From Rutstroemia sp. NJR-2017a BVV2 (lineage: Eukaryota; Ascomycota; Leotiomycetes; Helotiales; Rutstroemiaceae), in assembly GCA_002946415.1 (NCBI GenBank), contig NJPS01000023.1, positions 1 to 64,000 of the forward strand: 64,000 bases of DNA, written 5' to 3'. How positions within the stretch are numbered: position 1 is the stretch's first letter; the number at the start of each line of letters is the position of its first letter. The position numbers and the translations under genes are program-made. Below the pieces are notes generated by a model. The model did not search any database and had not been told where the DNA came from. It saw only the letters and a list, made by a program, of their open reading frames with translations. Below are positions 33,751 through 45,700 of the stretch, piece by piece.

Positions 33751-34224
33751 TGAAAATCGTTTCCTTCGAAACGAGCAAGGCATGGGATGCAGAAGCAAGG
33801 GTAGCTGCAAGAAGAAAAATGGTGGTTCTGCGGTGTGATATCATTGATGTGCGTTGGAAAGTTTAAAAATATTTGGCAGGATTTGAGTCGTCCTTCCTTT
33901 TCGGGGAGAGGGGGTGAGAGGTAGAGGTAATGGAGGGAGGGGATCTGAGTAAGAAATTACATGTGAGAGTACAAGCTAGATGGACAGAGGTATGGGCTGT
34001 TTAGAATTCTGGAGTTCGTGGCAAGATGCGCCAGATTGTTATCGAAAATTATTCGAAGACGACGAACAAGCCTCTAAATGAAATGAAATCGCAACTTTTA
34101 TGAGCAATTATCTAGAAAACTGTACTTTTCCATAAACCAACAATAAATGTCAACTGGTAGATAGACTCCTACCAAAATGCAGTCAGCGTCAAATGAACGA
34201 GATCCAAACTCTGAGAATCACCTA

Positions 34225-37200
34225 TCACAAGGTTTGATGTGCAGCATTGGCCCTATAGCTCTCATTCCTCTCAACCAACTCCTCATGTCTCCCAGCATCG
34301 ACACATTTCCCATCATCGATCACAAATATCCTCTCCGCTCGCCTGATAGTTCTCAACCGATGCGCAATAGCAATAACTGTAACACCTTTCGTCGTCTTCT
34401 CCAGTGCCTCTTCGAACAACTTCTCCGATTCTGCATCCAGTGCTGATGTAGATTCATCGAGAAGTAGCAGTCTTGGTTTACGCAGAAACGCCCGTGCGAT
34501 TGAAAGACGCTGTAATTGACCACCAGAGAACTGACCTCCGTTGGAGCCGCATGGGGTATCGTAGCCTTCTGGAAGAGAAATGATAGTGTCGTGAATATTG
34601 GCTAATTTACATGCTTCCTCAATCTCGGCTGTCGACGGAATATGGCCAGGTCGAGCGCCAAGCTCGAGATTGAAACGCACAGTGCCATCGAACAATACGC
34701 TTTCTTGTGGGACGAGAGCGATGTCATCGCGGAAAGAAGTGCCTTCCAGTTTAGAGATATCTCGATTGTCGATCTCAACGGAGCCGGCACTCGGTGTATA
34801 GAAACGTTCGAGAAGAGAGATGATGGTTGACTTGCCAGCTCCGCTACGTCCAACTAGAGCGCAAAATGTGCCAGGCTGTATAGAAATGTCGAGACCTCGA
34901 AGTACTTCGATATCGGGTCTAGCGGGGTAGGAAAAGCGAACGTTGTTGAGCTTGACAGAAAGCCCACCTTTGCCGCTTGGAAGCTTTTCTGAGAGACCTT
35001 GGCATGATTCGAGATCGTTGAGCTGGTTTTTTTCTTCAGCAAGTTTCTTTTCTGGTCCTATGTCAATGAGATCGAGGACTCTGGCTGCTGATACGCCTGC
35101 TTTGGAGATGTCAGGTGCGAGGGAGAACATTTGGCCGCAGAGTTGAGCACTGAAGAGTAGAGCTGGAAGTACTATGAAGAATTGCATCTGGCTGTATCGT
35201 CCTTCGGAAACGTTTCGTGCACCCCACCAATATGCTAATGCGTACACGAGATTACTCATACTGTAGGCCATAGCGAGCCAGAAATTACCGCAAGCGATTG
35301 TCTTTAGGGTTTCCGTGTATGGTGCTTTCAATGATCGATTGAACACCTGGACGGTTTCCTCCTCCAAGGAAAAGATTGCAACGGTCTTAATAGCTTCAAC
35401 AGCTTCAGTAGCGATGCTGACAGAGTGAGCAAAGGCTTTTGCGTGCCGTTCATGAAACCTAGCGAGTACCTTCAGACGTAGGAAGCCTGATGCGAGAAGA
35501 ACTGGTACGCAGGCCAGCAGAACAATCGCAATTCTCCATGCCACGACATGAGCGAGAATGATTCCCGAAATCATGGAAACGACAATAGAAAGCATGACCC
35601 CCAGAATTGTACCAGTGATTCCACTAAGTGCATTCGCGTCACTGCTGATATACGAAATAAGGGTTCCTGGACTTCGACCTTCGGATTCGTGCCATTGGAT
35701 GTCTTGCGAAAACAAAGACTTCAGAGCCAGCACACGTACACGGTATAGTAGTTTCTCGGAAACACGACCAAAAGAAGATGCGCTGATGACGTTGGCGAGG
35801 AATTCAGCTCCAGCTAACATGAAGAAAAGACCTCCGTACAGATTGCCACTGTGACGGATACTTCCAGCGCCAAGACACGGACTGAGACTGCTAACGGTGT
35901 GACCAAATATGACAGCCTCACCAGAGTACGTTCCTCCTATAACAATTGCACCTGCGATACCGAAGAATACGTAGAGTAAATGCGGTCTAGCCATAGAAAG
36001 AATTCCAAAGAATGTAGAAGTAAGTGATCTTTTGGTGGCGGGAGCTTTTTCGTCCTTCTCCGCAAGACTGTCTTTGGATATACTTTCTTCGACGGGTGGT
36101 GTAGCGTTTCCTGGGGCTTCCAAAGATTTGACTTTAGTAAAGTCCTATTACTATTAGCAATCTACAATCAACAAATTCAGTGGGAAAGCTCACTGCATAG
36201 TCGGCTTTCTTTTGTAGTACATCTTCATCATCATTTGAAGACTCCGTCTCTATTTCGGATATCGGTCGATCCGAGGGCGCGAGTGTTTGGAGTCGAACCA
36301 AATTTGCGAAAGCACCATCTCTTGATATTAATTCCGAGTATGTACCTTGCTCCAGGATTTCTCCATGGCCCATGACAACAATATTATCTGCCTTTTTGAT
36401 AGTTGAAAGTCTATGCGCAATTGAAATTGTGGTTCTGCCCTTCGAAACTCTGTCCAAAGCGCTCTGGATCAGATGCTCACTGACAGAGTCGAGTGATGCT
36501 GTGGCTTCATCTAGTAATAGAATTGATGGACTACGAACGATAGCCCGAGCGAGCGCAACACGTTGTTTCTGACCACCACTTAGCCGGTTTCCTCCCGGCC
36601 CAGCCATCGTGGCAAGCCCATACTGGAGACGATCGATGAAGGAAAGAGCATCAGCTTCTGCTGCTGCATCCCGAACGAGTTGAATAATCCTTTGTACGTC
36701 GGCCGAACTGGCAGAGACAGCTTGCTCATAACTGGCTCCCTCGCGTATGGCATGCGCCAGATCCGGTAAGCTAGCATCTAGTAATGCACCTCGAAGCTTT
36801 ACGTGTTCCTCTAATGGAGAATTTACCAAGCCATATGCGATGTTCTCGAGAATTGATCTATCGAGCAGAGTAGAGTTCTGCGCCACTGTTCCAATTAAGC
36901 TCCTCACGCATCGAACATTGATATCTCGTAATTTTCGCCCCCCGAGATAAACTTCGCCTTGAATTGGATCATAAAGTCGCTGGACCAGTGCTGCTACCGT
37001 TGACTTTCCACTACCCGATAGTCCAACCATTGCGGTGTGCTTATTTACCTGAATTGTCAAGGAGAAACTTTTGAGTACTTCGACTTCGGGTCGTGAAGGA
37101 TATGCGAATGCTACATTCTCAAATTTGAGATCCCCTAGTAGCGTGGTAAATGCTTCGCCCTCGTTAGACGTACCATCGATTTCAGATTTTCTATGAATCG

Positions 37201-38320
37201 TTGCGACAATCTTTTCGAATGCGCCACTTGCTGCGGCGAAGATTTGCATGAATGGTGCGATTTGACTAACAATGAAAGATGCTGCACTTATATTAGTATC
37301 ACCTTTTGACCCTGGATAAATTTAAGGTTACTCACAATCAACGAGGAGGAAGATAACTGTATACACGGCTCCTATAGTCGTATTGGAACCATTCGTATCC
37401 ACCGAGCTCGCAATTTCGCGACTTCCTTGCCAGAAAGCGAGGGCATTAGCTGAATATGCAATGAAGTAGAGACAGCCGAGCTGAACAGAAGCCACGAATG
37501 CCTTCTTCATTCCTTCTTTCTGTGCAAGGCCAATGTGCTTTGCATAAACAGCCTCCAGCCTCGAACTTGCGCCCATTGCTTGAACAAGGGGCATATTCGA
37601 AAGTCCAGCGGAGGCAATAGCTGTGGCAGCTGCTACATGATCGGATACTCTACTGGCATATTTCTGGGTGAAGTGCCCTCCGACGAGTGCCATTAATAGG
37701 AATGCCGGTACCAGTGATATGAGCATCCCAGCCAAAGTTGCGCTTTTGATGAAAGCCACCACATAAGATGCCACAAAGTATGAAATGCTGGCAATGAATA
37801 TTCCAACTTTTTCCGAGGTGCCCGTTTGGATGGTTTGGAGGTCGACATCTAGTCGAGAAGCAACCTCGCCGGATGGCAACTTGTCAAAAAATGCAACTTC
37901 TTGTCGTAACAATACATTGAGGTATGTTCTTCGAAGTCGTCTCACCAAGCGCTCGCCCAGCAAACTCCAACAACCAGTATGTAGATAGATTAACACAAAG
38001 TTTGCAATGGTAACGTATATTACATCGATGACTTTTGTTCGCACGCCGTTTGTGATTGACGAGGTATCGGTTGTTGCTGAGGTTGAACATGATGTCGAAT
38101 TAAGGTCGTCCACCAATTGACCAAAGAGAATACCGAGGATGGGGAAGGGAACACCCGAAGCTATCGAACTGATGAATCCAACAATGAGTAGAACATAATC
38201 AAGAGTTTCAGGTCCGCTCGACACCAACAGACGTAGATACTGTCCTGATTGTTTACCACCACTGAGGAATTTGGATGGAAAAGCAACAATCTTCTCCTTC
38301 ACCACCTGAAATTTTGACAT
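34225..38320 (-). CDS. Full-length ABC exporter (ABCB/MDR type) of the siderophore cluster
   Basis: Three exons on the minus strand, 38320-37336, 37281-36194 and 36144-34225, joined in phase, give 1,330 residues with layout TMD-NBD-TMD-NBD. NBD1 has Walker A GLSGSGKST, signature LSGGQKQR, Walker B ILLLDEATASLD and an IAHRL H-loop. NBD2 has GRSGAGKST, FSGGQLQR, LLLLDESTSALD and IAHRL. Both sites keep the catalytic Glu. Six-helix membrane domains precede each. It is a plasma- or vacuolar-membrane pump of the multidrug/a-factor class. An ABC pump of this class also sits in the Aspergillus fusarinine cluster (sitT), so export of the siderophore or an intermediate, or recycling of breakdown products, is likely. 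It shares a 1.4-kb divergent promoter with the NRPS, with ATCTGATAA only 62 bases from its ATG. Confidence 0.92.
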
Positions 38321-38381
38321 GACTGCAACAATCGCCGATGAATGTTGCAGAATTTGTGAAGGTACCAATTCACATCATACA

Positions 38382-38390
38382 ATCTGATAA
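38382..38390 (+). promoter_or_regulatory. Iron-repressor GATA element (ATCWGATAA)
   Basis: Exact ATCTGATAA followed by GAT, 62 bases upstream of the ABC exporter ATG, close enough to block initiation. Confidence 0.72.
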
Positions 38391-38768
38391 GATGCAGAGC
38401 TCCCCCCGGTGAAGACCGGTAGACTATTGACTCCATGACTAGCAAATTGATCGACTGCCGGGAAAACATCCTGTTACGAAAAACAATTCACAAGAGGCTA
38501 GAACAGGCGGAGGTAGCAGGGTGTTTTCGAGCTGCAGTTTGAGTTGTATAAATCCACACCTGCACCTATAGGTCCTGCCTATAATTTGCCCTTGCGGCTG
38601 CCCCGTCAGTCATTGGTTGGCAGTCCATGAACCAGGGAGGGCCTACCAATTAATGTCCAGTCTCGCCTCAGCGCTTTGCACCGGTCCTCGGAAGAGGGTC
38701 TTTGGTCTTGTGGTGAGCTTCCTTCCTTTTCTAAAGCGTAGCGTCATCAGATTAGATGAAATGGGACG

Positions 38769-38777
38769 ATCTGATAA
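38769..38777 (+). promoter_or_regulatory. Iron-repressor GATA element (ATCWGATAA)
   Basis: Exact ATCTGATAA followed by GAT, in the shared ABC/NRPS promoter. Confidence 0.68.
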
Positions 38778-39050
38778 GATCAACGTGGCATAATGAAGGG
38801 TTTTCACGGCTTGTAAATTGGTGGCTGTCAAAGCAGACAGGGTGAGTACGACTCGATGCTAGTTGGTGGGAAGTCAAAAGACAAGGAATACATAATATGA
38901 TTGTGTCATAAGTACGAAGTAGCAGGCTCTTTGTGGGGTGTTCCGAGTCGCATTTTGCATTTGACGAGATGCATCTCGACAACTTCGGCCTGTTCACCGT
39001 TTTGGTGTCCATTTATGCGGATCCCACAGTCTCAGGAGTCAGGACAGATG

Positions 39051-39059
39051 ATCTGATAA
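39051..39059 (+). promoter_or_regulatory. Iron-repressor GATA element (ATCWGATAA)
   Basis: Exact ATCTGATAA followed by GAT, about 700 bases upstream of the NRPS ATG. Confidence 0.68.
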
Positions 39060-39755
39060 GATTATTCTGCGGCAATTACCTAGCGTGTCGCTTAACCTCT
39101 TAGCGTGGTCCATTAGGGTTTTAGGTTTCTTGCACATTTTCTATGATTTTGAGCCAGAAGTTCCTTCATCCACCTATAAGCCGTATGCATCTGCACCCGA
39201 CCAACTTCGTCGTCGTCATTGTCCTATTTCCACACCTCCACTTTCGCTAGTACGGTATTCGTATCCACTCTAGCTCTTACCTGCCTGACTGCCTCGCAAA
39301 TAATATCCAGATTACTTGTTCTACGAGTAAACGCAATCACCGGTAGTGCAGCCTTTACCAAAACGAACCCGGAAGCCACAAACATGATGTGTCAAGTGAT
39401 TCGGATGGTGTCGGCGCAGCCTCATCGATATGCTAGAGCATTCCTTGTACTCTTACCCAACAACCCAATACTAGAGATCCTCTTTCCGTGATCGGCATAT
39501 CGAGCCTACCTAGGGTGGATATTCTCTGATGACTCTTAGCATCCTTTTACAGTGGGATACCTTGACCTGGTATCTCTGACTTCGCCCAGTGATTCTACCC
39601 TAGTTCCAGACTCCTTCAATGGTCCTTCATGGTTTCTTTTGTGATGCCTTGGTGATATACATTTATCTACATGCTCGTGTGAGGTGAGGAAGACTTCAGC
39701 CAGTGCTGCTAACTTCCAGCATATCGAACATCTATCCTCCAGACTAGCAGCCGAT

Positions 39756-42700
39756 ATGGTGACTCTGAATTCTTCCCCTCTCTCGACGGGCTCAGTCATA
39801 CCCGAAACGCGTTTTCCTTCTCTACATACAGTTTACCAAAGCCCCGTGGATCGACGCTCACATAATGGATGTCCCAATAATCAAGCGCCGAGGAAACATC
39901 AAAAAACTCTCAGCAAGAAGTTTAGACCTCGTGATTGGCAACTGGATCATTCTAGCATAGACCATTCTTACGCCAAATTCATCATTGACTTCACCGGACG
40001 TGATGAAGTCGCTTTCCGTGCTGCAAATCACTATGATGGGGACGACCTACCCGAGAACCAACGCAAAGGCCATAGCATTGTGCATGCACGGCAGGCAGAA
40101 TGTGACAACGGCTCTAGAATTCTCGCAACGTTAGAGTATTTCGATCACTCTTCAGTTTCTGTTCCTACTCTCGATTTTAAAATCGAAGTTCTGAATGCTT
40201 CTGAACCACATGACTTCTGTGAATCTCATGACGAGGTAGGACACACTGCTAATAATAAGTTTTGTATGCATGTTAACATTGTGGTAGTCTTTCACGGCTA
40301 GGCTGTATGTGGAGGATGGTTTTGTCGACGAGCTTGTTCTTCGCTACCATCCTGACCTTCCATTTAATGCCGATGCGCTACACTTATTTGACAGTATTCT
40401 ACTCTATCTTAGGGCCTTCCCAGCAGGTGATATCGAGATGCCTCGAGACGAGTCGATATTGAATTTTCCTCCATTGTACCGACCACCTCGGTTCAGAGAA
40501 GATGAAGAAATTGGAGAGAATGAGGACAAAGCTCTATTGCACGCAGCATTCGAGCGTCGAGCTGTACAATTTCCAGACCGAGTCGCCTTAAATTTTTTGG
40601 AACTCGAAGACGCGAGTTCTAAAAGAGCTATTCGACGGCGCTTCACGTACGCTGAGATGGATGCGCTTACCACCTCGTTGGCTGAGTACATCTCGGTGTT
40701 ATTGGGACCACATGGTAAGGTGGGTTCTGGCGTTGTTCCTATTCTCCTCCCGACTTCTGCCGAATTGTACATCAGTTACCTGGCGGTACTCAAAGCTGGA
40801 CTAGCATTCTGCCCTCTTCCAATCGAAGCACCTCCACAGCGGTTGCAGGATATCTGCGACGATCTCCAGCCTCGAGTGATGATTGGGAAAGAAAGTTTCC
40901 GGCACAAAATCCCTGGATTCTCTGATACCACTGAGCAGTCATCGCCCATGAAATGGATTGACATTGACAATTTCGTAAGAATGCGCACCCAAGAAGGATT
41001 GCCGATTGATAGCTCAACATCTCCGCGTACGCTTGCACAACCGGATGAAAGTGATGTAGCATATATCATGTACACTTCTGGTTCGACGGGCAAGCCAAAA
41101 GGCGTTCAAATTACACATCTAGCAGCGACGTGTTCTATCGCAGCTCATGCCGCCAGCACTATCCTACCCTCGGCATCCGATGGAATTCCCAGGTTTTTTC
41201 AGTTTGCCGCTCCAACGTTCGATCCCTCTTTGATGGAGATATTTGTAACATTCTCCACAGGATCAACGCTTTGTTCCGCATCAAGAGATTTGACCTTGAC
41301 CAATTTTGAAGCTGTAGTTTCGGAGTTAGAAGCAACCGTGATGATGGCTACTCCAAGTATGGCAGCCTTACTCCGACGCTCTGAGCTCCCTTCTCTCCGC
41401 AGTCTTTGGACGATGGGGGAAACAGTTTTACGAAAGAACATAGATGATTTTGCACGAACGTCTGATGACGCGGAGGCTTCAGAACTTTGCAATGCTTATG
41501 GACCGACGGAAGGATCGATTAATTGTACCTTACTGCCCCACTTTCACCCTGAAGATAGGGGATCTATTATTGGGCCCCCTTTGTCGACCTGCTCACTTTT
41601 CGTGCTTGACTCAAAATCTTCCGACTTAAGGCCCGTGCCCCGAGGATTTGTGGGAGAACTTGCCATCGGTGGTCCTCAAGTCAGCGTCGGATATCTGAAC
41701 AGACCTGAGCAGAATGCGAAGGCTTTTGTTGTAAGTCCTAGGTTCGGAAGGTTATATCTCACTGGAGACAAAGCTAGGATAGTGACGGACCGTAAAGGCC
41801 AACACGTACTAGAGTTCCTCGGGCGTATTGATACATCGCAGGTGAAACTGAGCGGTAGGAGAGTCGACCTGGGTGAGATCGATACCGTTGTGTCCTCTTG
41901 CCCTGGTGTGAAAGAGGCGGTGACAGTCTCTTACAAACGATTCGCTAAGCAGCCAGGGAGTGAAGAGGCCGTCTGTTTCATCGTTCTTGACAGGGCTGAT
42001 GATCATGAAACTGTGAAAACTGGCTGCCGTGAGAATGTAGCTCGCTACTTACCGTCATACATGTGTCCATCCAAGTATTTTGTGTTATCGCAAATGCCAA
42101 GGTCTCTCGCCGGAAAAATGGATCGCAAATCTTTGGCTCGCATGGTCGAGCAGCTTTGGCAAGGAGAAAATCAAGACTCTTCCTCTCCCTCTAGCGATAA
42201 CGAGATGATGTCTGGAACAAGTATAGATGAGGAAGGGCATGAAATTGAGGATCTTATCTGTCTTTTGTTGTCGCAACTGGTTGGGTCGCAGACTGCAATG
42301 AAATCGAACACAAATCTCTTCAGTCTCGGAATCGATAGTCTGCGAGCCATTCGCTTCTTGCAATTGGCAAGAGATTCTGGTATTACAGAGCTTAATATTG
42401 CTGATGTTCTTGGTGGCGTAACTCCCAGTGATTTGGCAGACATGGTAGTCAATCGCCGCAAGCGATCTGGAGAAGGGCTTAACAGCACTCAAACGCTTCA
42501 TGATGCACTGAGATCATGGGATGATTTCCGTGCAGCTCATTTAATGTCGTGTTCGGAGACTCTCGCTCTTCCGGCTGAGCACATAACGAAGATTTTGCCA
42601 ACTACTGCGACACAATCCGGAATGCTGACTAGCTTTCTACGCAGTTCCCCTCAAGAAAGTAAGTCCAGCTCACACAGTTTAAATTATGGCGAAGACTCAT

Positions 42701-45700
42701 TCTTACAGGAAACTATATTCACCATTCTGTTCATCATATCAATTCCTCCATTGACATATCAAAGCTCCAAGATGCTTGGTTGACCGTCCTGAAAAGACAC
42801 GAGGCATACAGAATGGTATTTGTGCCACTTGACGATGCTTTAGCACCATTTGGTCAGTGTATACTCGACGAAGAATGCACGTTGGTCCAAAAACACTGGA
42901 GAATTGAACAATTAGAGACAAACGAAAGCGTTGCTCTCCAGGAAGCGATACAAAGAACACTTCGAACTGCCGAAGCAAAGATTGCATTAGACCGTCCGCC
43001 ATTCCAGCTACAACTTATTCAAGCACCAGATTGCGCAACTGTGATATTCAGTATCTTTCACGGTATTTTTGACGGTGCATCGCTACAATTGCTGTTTGAC
43101 GAAATAACCGCAGAATACCGCAAAGAAGCGTCTCCAAGGAGGACGGAAGTTCAGACTGCGATCGACATGCATTACAAATCCCATTCTGGAAAAACTGTCG
43201 AATTCTGGTCCCGCCAGCTAGAAGGTTGCGATCCTGTTCCTTTCCCACAACTTACTGGTTTGAGATCAGATGTGGCAACCAGAGCTCCGTTAACATCCTC
43301 CATTCTCGCATCCATCACTTTGGACGGTCTACGAGATGGGGCTAAACTTTGTTCTACATCCCCTCTGAGCATTCTACAAGCTGCTTGGTCATTGATACTC
43401 ATCACTTACAAGGATTCCATTAACAGTTCAACGTTTGGCAGTGTTATATCTGGCAGGTTAGATGAGGACACGGAAGTCTGCATGGGGCCCACTTTCACAA
43501 CTATACCAATCACAATTCCTCCTCAAATGCTAGAATCAAATACGGCCAAAACCACTGAAGTGCTGAGGGAGCTGGCTAGCATCAATGCGAAGTCCCTATC
43601 ACATCTTCAGATCCCCTTGAACTCTATTGTTGCTTCCAATGGAGGTTTGTACTATGATACACTATTGGCCTTCCAAGACTTCGCCACGACAAACATGAAT
43701 TCGGAGCTCTGGTCCCGGGTCGACTATCCAGCAATGGGCAATGATTTTGTTGTCATGATAGAGGTGTGGCCGGACAATGATGGAAGTCTCCGTCTCAGAG
43801 CCACCTACACAGATGAATACCTGAATGACTCGTCGGCAACTCTCATGCTTCAGCAATTCAGTGATATGATCAACTTTATCCTTCTCAATCCAGACGAATC
43901 GTATTTGGACGGAAGATTTGCTTCCGTCCCTTCAAAGTTTCCCCAGCAACTGCCATCGCATGAAGTCGCCGAAAATGGAGATCTTCTTCACTCGTGCTTC
44001 GAACAAAATGCCAAATTCAATCCGAATGACGTCGCGCTAGTGTTTAGAAATGATCTCCGAAGCATCGATGGGACAGGAAACTTACAGTGGACATACGCGG
44101 AGCTTAACAACAGAGCTAACAAACTGGCATGCTACCTCGTAGAAAGATACGGTTCTCTCGAAGATAAAATCGTCCCGTTCAGTCTGTACAAATCGCCTGA
44201 ATTGTATGTGGCAATTTTGGCAATCTTGAAAGCTGGTGGAGCTTGGTGCCCAATCGATCCAACTTTCCCTGTATCTCGAAGACACGATTTGATTGCTAGG
44301 ACGAGTGCGAGTATGCTTTTAGTGGCGAATGAAACGGTACACCAAGAAACGGAGTCAATACCCTCCGACGTCTCTCTCATCGACATCAGTGAATCATCAA
44401 TGGCGAGTTGCTCCCCCAACGACAACGCTGTTTCGGCCGTTCTTCCTGTAATTCGAGGCGTATCCATGGCGTATCTGATATGGACAAGTGGTACGACGGG
44501 TTTACCTAAAGGTGTGCAGGTCCAACATAGTGCAGCTGCGGTTAGCATGAAAGCACTACGGAACCTAATCCCAAAGAGCCGTTCTGATGAAGTACGATGC
44601 TTGCAGTTTTCTCAGCCCACGTTTGACGTATTCGTTCAAGATCTGTTTTACACATGGGGGCTTCGGGGAACTGTCATTGCCGCACCAAAAGACATCATGC
44701 TAGGTTCCTTCCCAGCTCTTGCCAATGCAACCAATGCCACGCATGCCCATCTCACTCCTGCTTTCGCCACCATTGTATCAAGGAATCAATGTCAGTCACT
44801 TGAGGTTGTTACGATGATTGGTGAAGCACTTCAACAGCCTGTCGCGGATGACTGGAGACAGAATATGCTTGCATTTAACACTTATGGCCCAGCTGAGACG
44901 AGTGTTGTATCCACAGTGAAGCAATTTGGTGGCATCAAAAATGATTTCAAGAGCACCAATGTTGGAGTTCCTTTGCCCTCGGTTGGTGCTTTCATTGTCA
45001 ATGATAACCGAGTGGTGATGAAACATGGGGTTGGTGAGTTGGCTTTGTCAGGACCTCAGCTTGCTCGAGGATACTGGAAAGATGCAAAACAAACAGCTGA
45101 GAAATTCCACTGGAATAACAGCTGCCAAGAAAATATTTACATGACAGGTGACATCGTTCGTCAACTCCATGATGGCAGTTTTGAGTTCGTAGGCAGACGG
45201 GACGACTTGGTGAAAATTAACGGGATGCGAGTGGAGCTGAGTGAAATTAGCTTTGCTCTAAGTGACTGTCATCCAAACGTTGAGCAAGTCGTCACTTTTT
45301 TTATGGCTCGCGCAGACCGCCCAAACAAAGTCTTGGTAACTTTCTTGTCGGCACCAAGTATCGAAAGAGACAATGTCAATACGCACTTGATCACCAACAC
45401 GGGAGCTATCGATATCGCCAGCACAGCAGCCGGAGAGGCAAGGAGAACGCTTCCTGAGCACATGATCCCTAGCATCTTTGTTGTTCTTAACGAAATACCA
45501 GTAACGGCCTCAGCCAAGGTCGATCGGAAGGCTCTGTCTGCCGCTTATGAGTCGTTGAATCTAAACGCCTGGGAAAGCAACTTTTCGCTATCCGAATCTA
45601 GCGAATGGACAGAAGAGGAAAGGTTGTTGCTTAACCATGTTACCGAATTCTCTGGAAGTAACAGTGAGTTTCTTAAACGGAGCAGTCGACTCGCTACTCT

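Larger units (their letters stand above)
33062..34224. other. Promoter side of the SidA-like gene
   Basis: About 1.15 kb between two minus-strand genes, with three exact ATCWGATAA elements (33551, 33654, 33742). No supported gene. Confidence 0.5.
38321..39755. other. Divergent promoter between ABC exporter and NRPS
   Basis: 1.4 kb with three exact ATCTGATAA elements, all extended to ATCTGATAAGAT and all on the plus strand, plus a near-match ATCAGATTA at about 38747. The NRPS could begin further left if a small 5' exon was missed. Confidence 0.55.

Noticed and set aside
34225..38320. Three separate transporter genes (half-transporters)
   Set aside because: The three open frames are joined by two short in-phase GT...AG introns and together form one TMD-NBD-TMD-NBD protein.
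39085..39491. Possible extra 5' exon of the NRPS
   Set aside because: Short frames there show no similarity to NRPS N-termini and no splice pair that joins 39756 convincingly.
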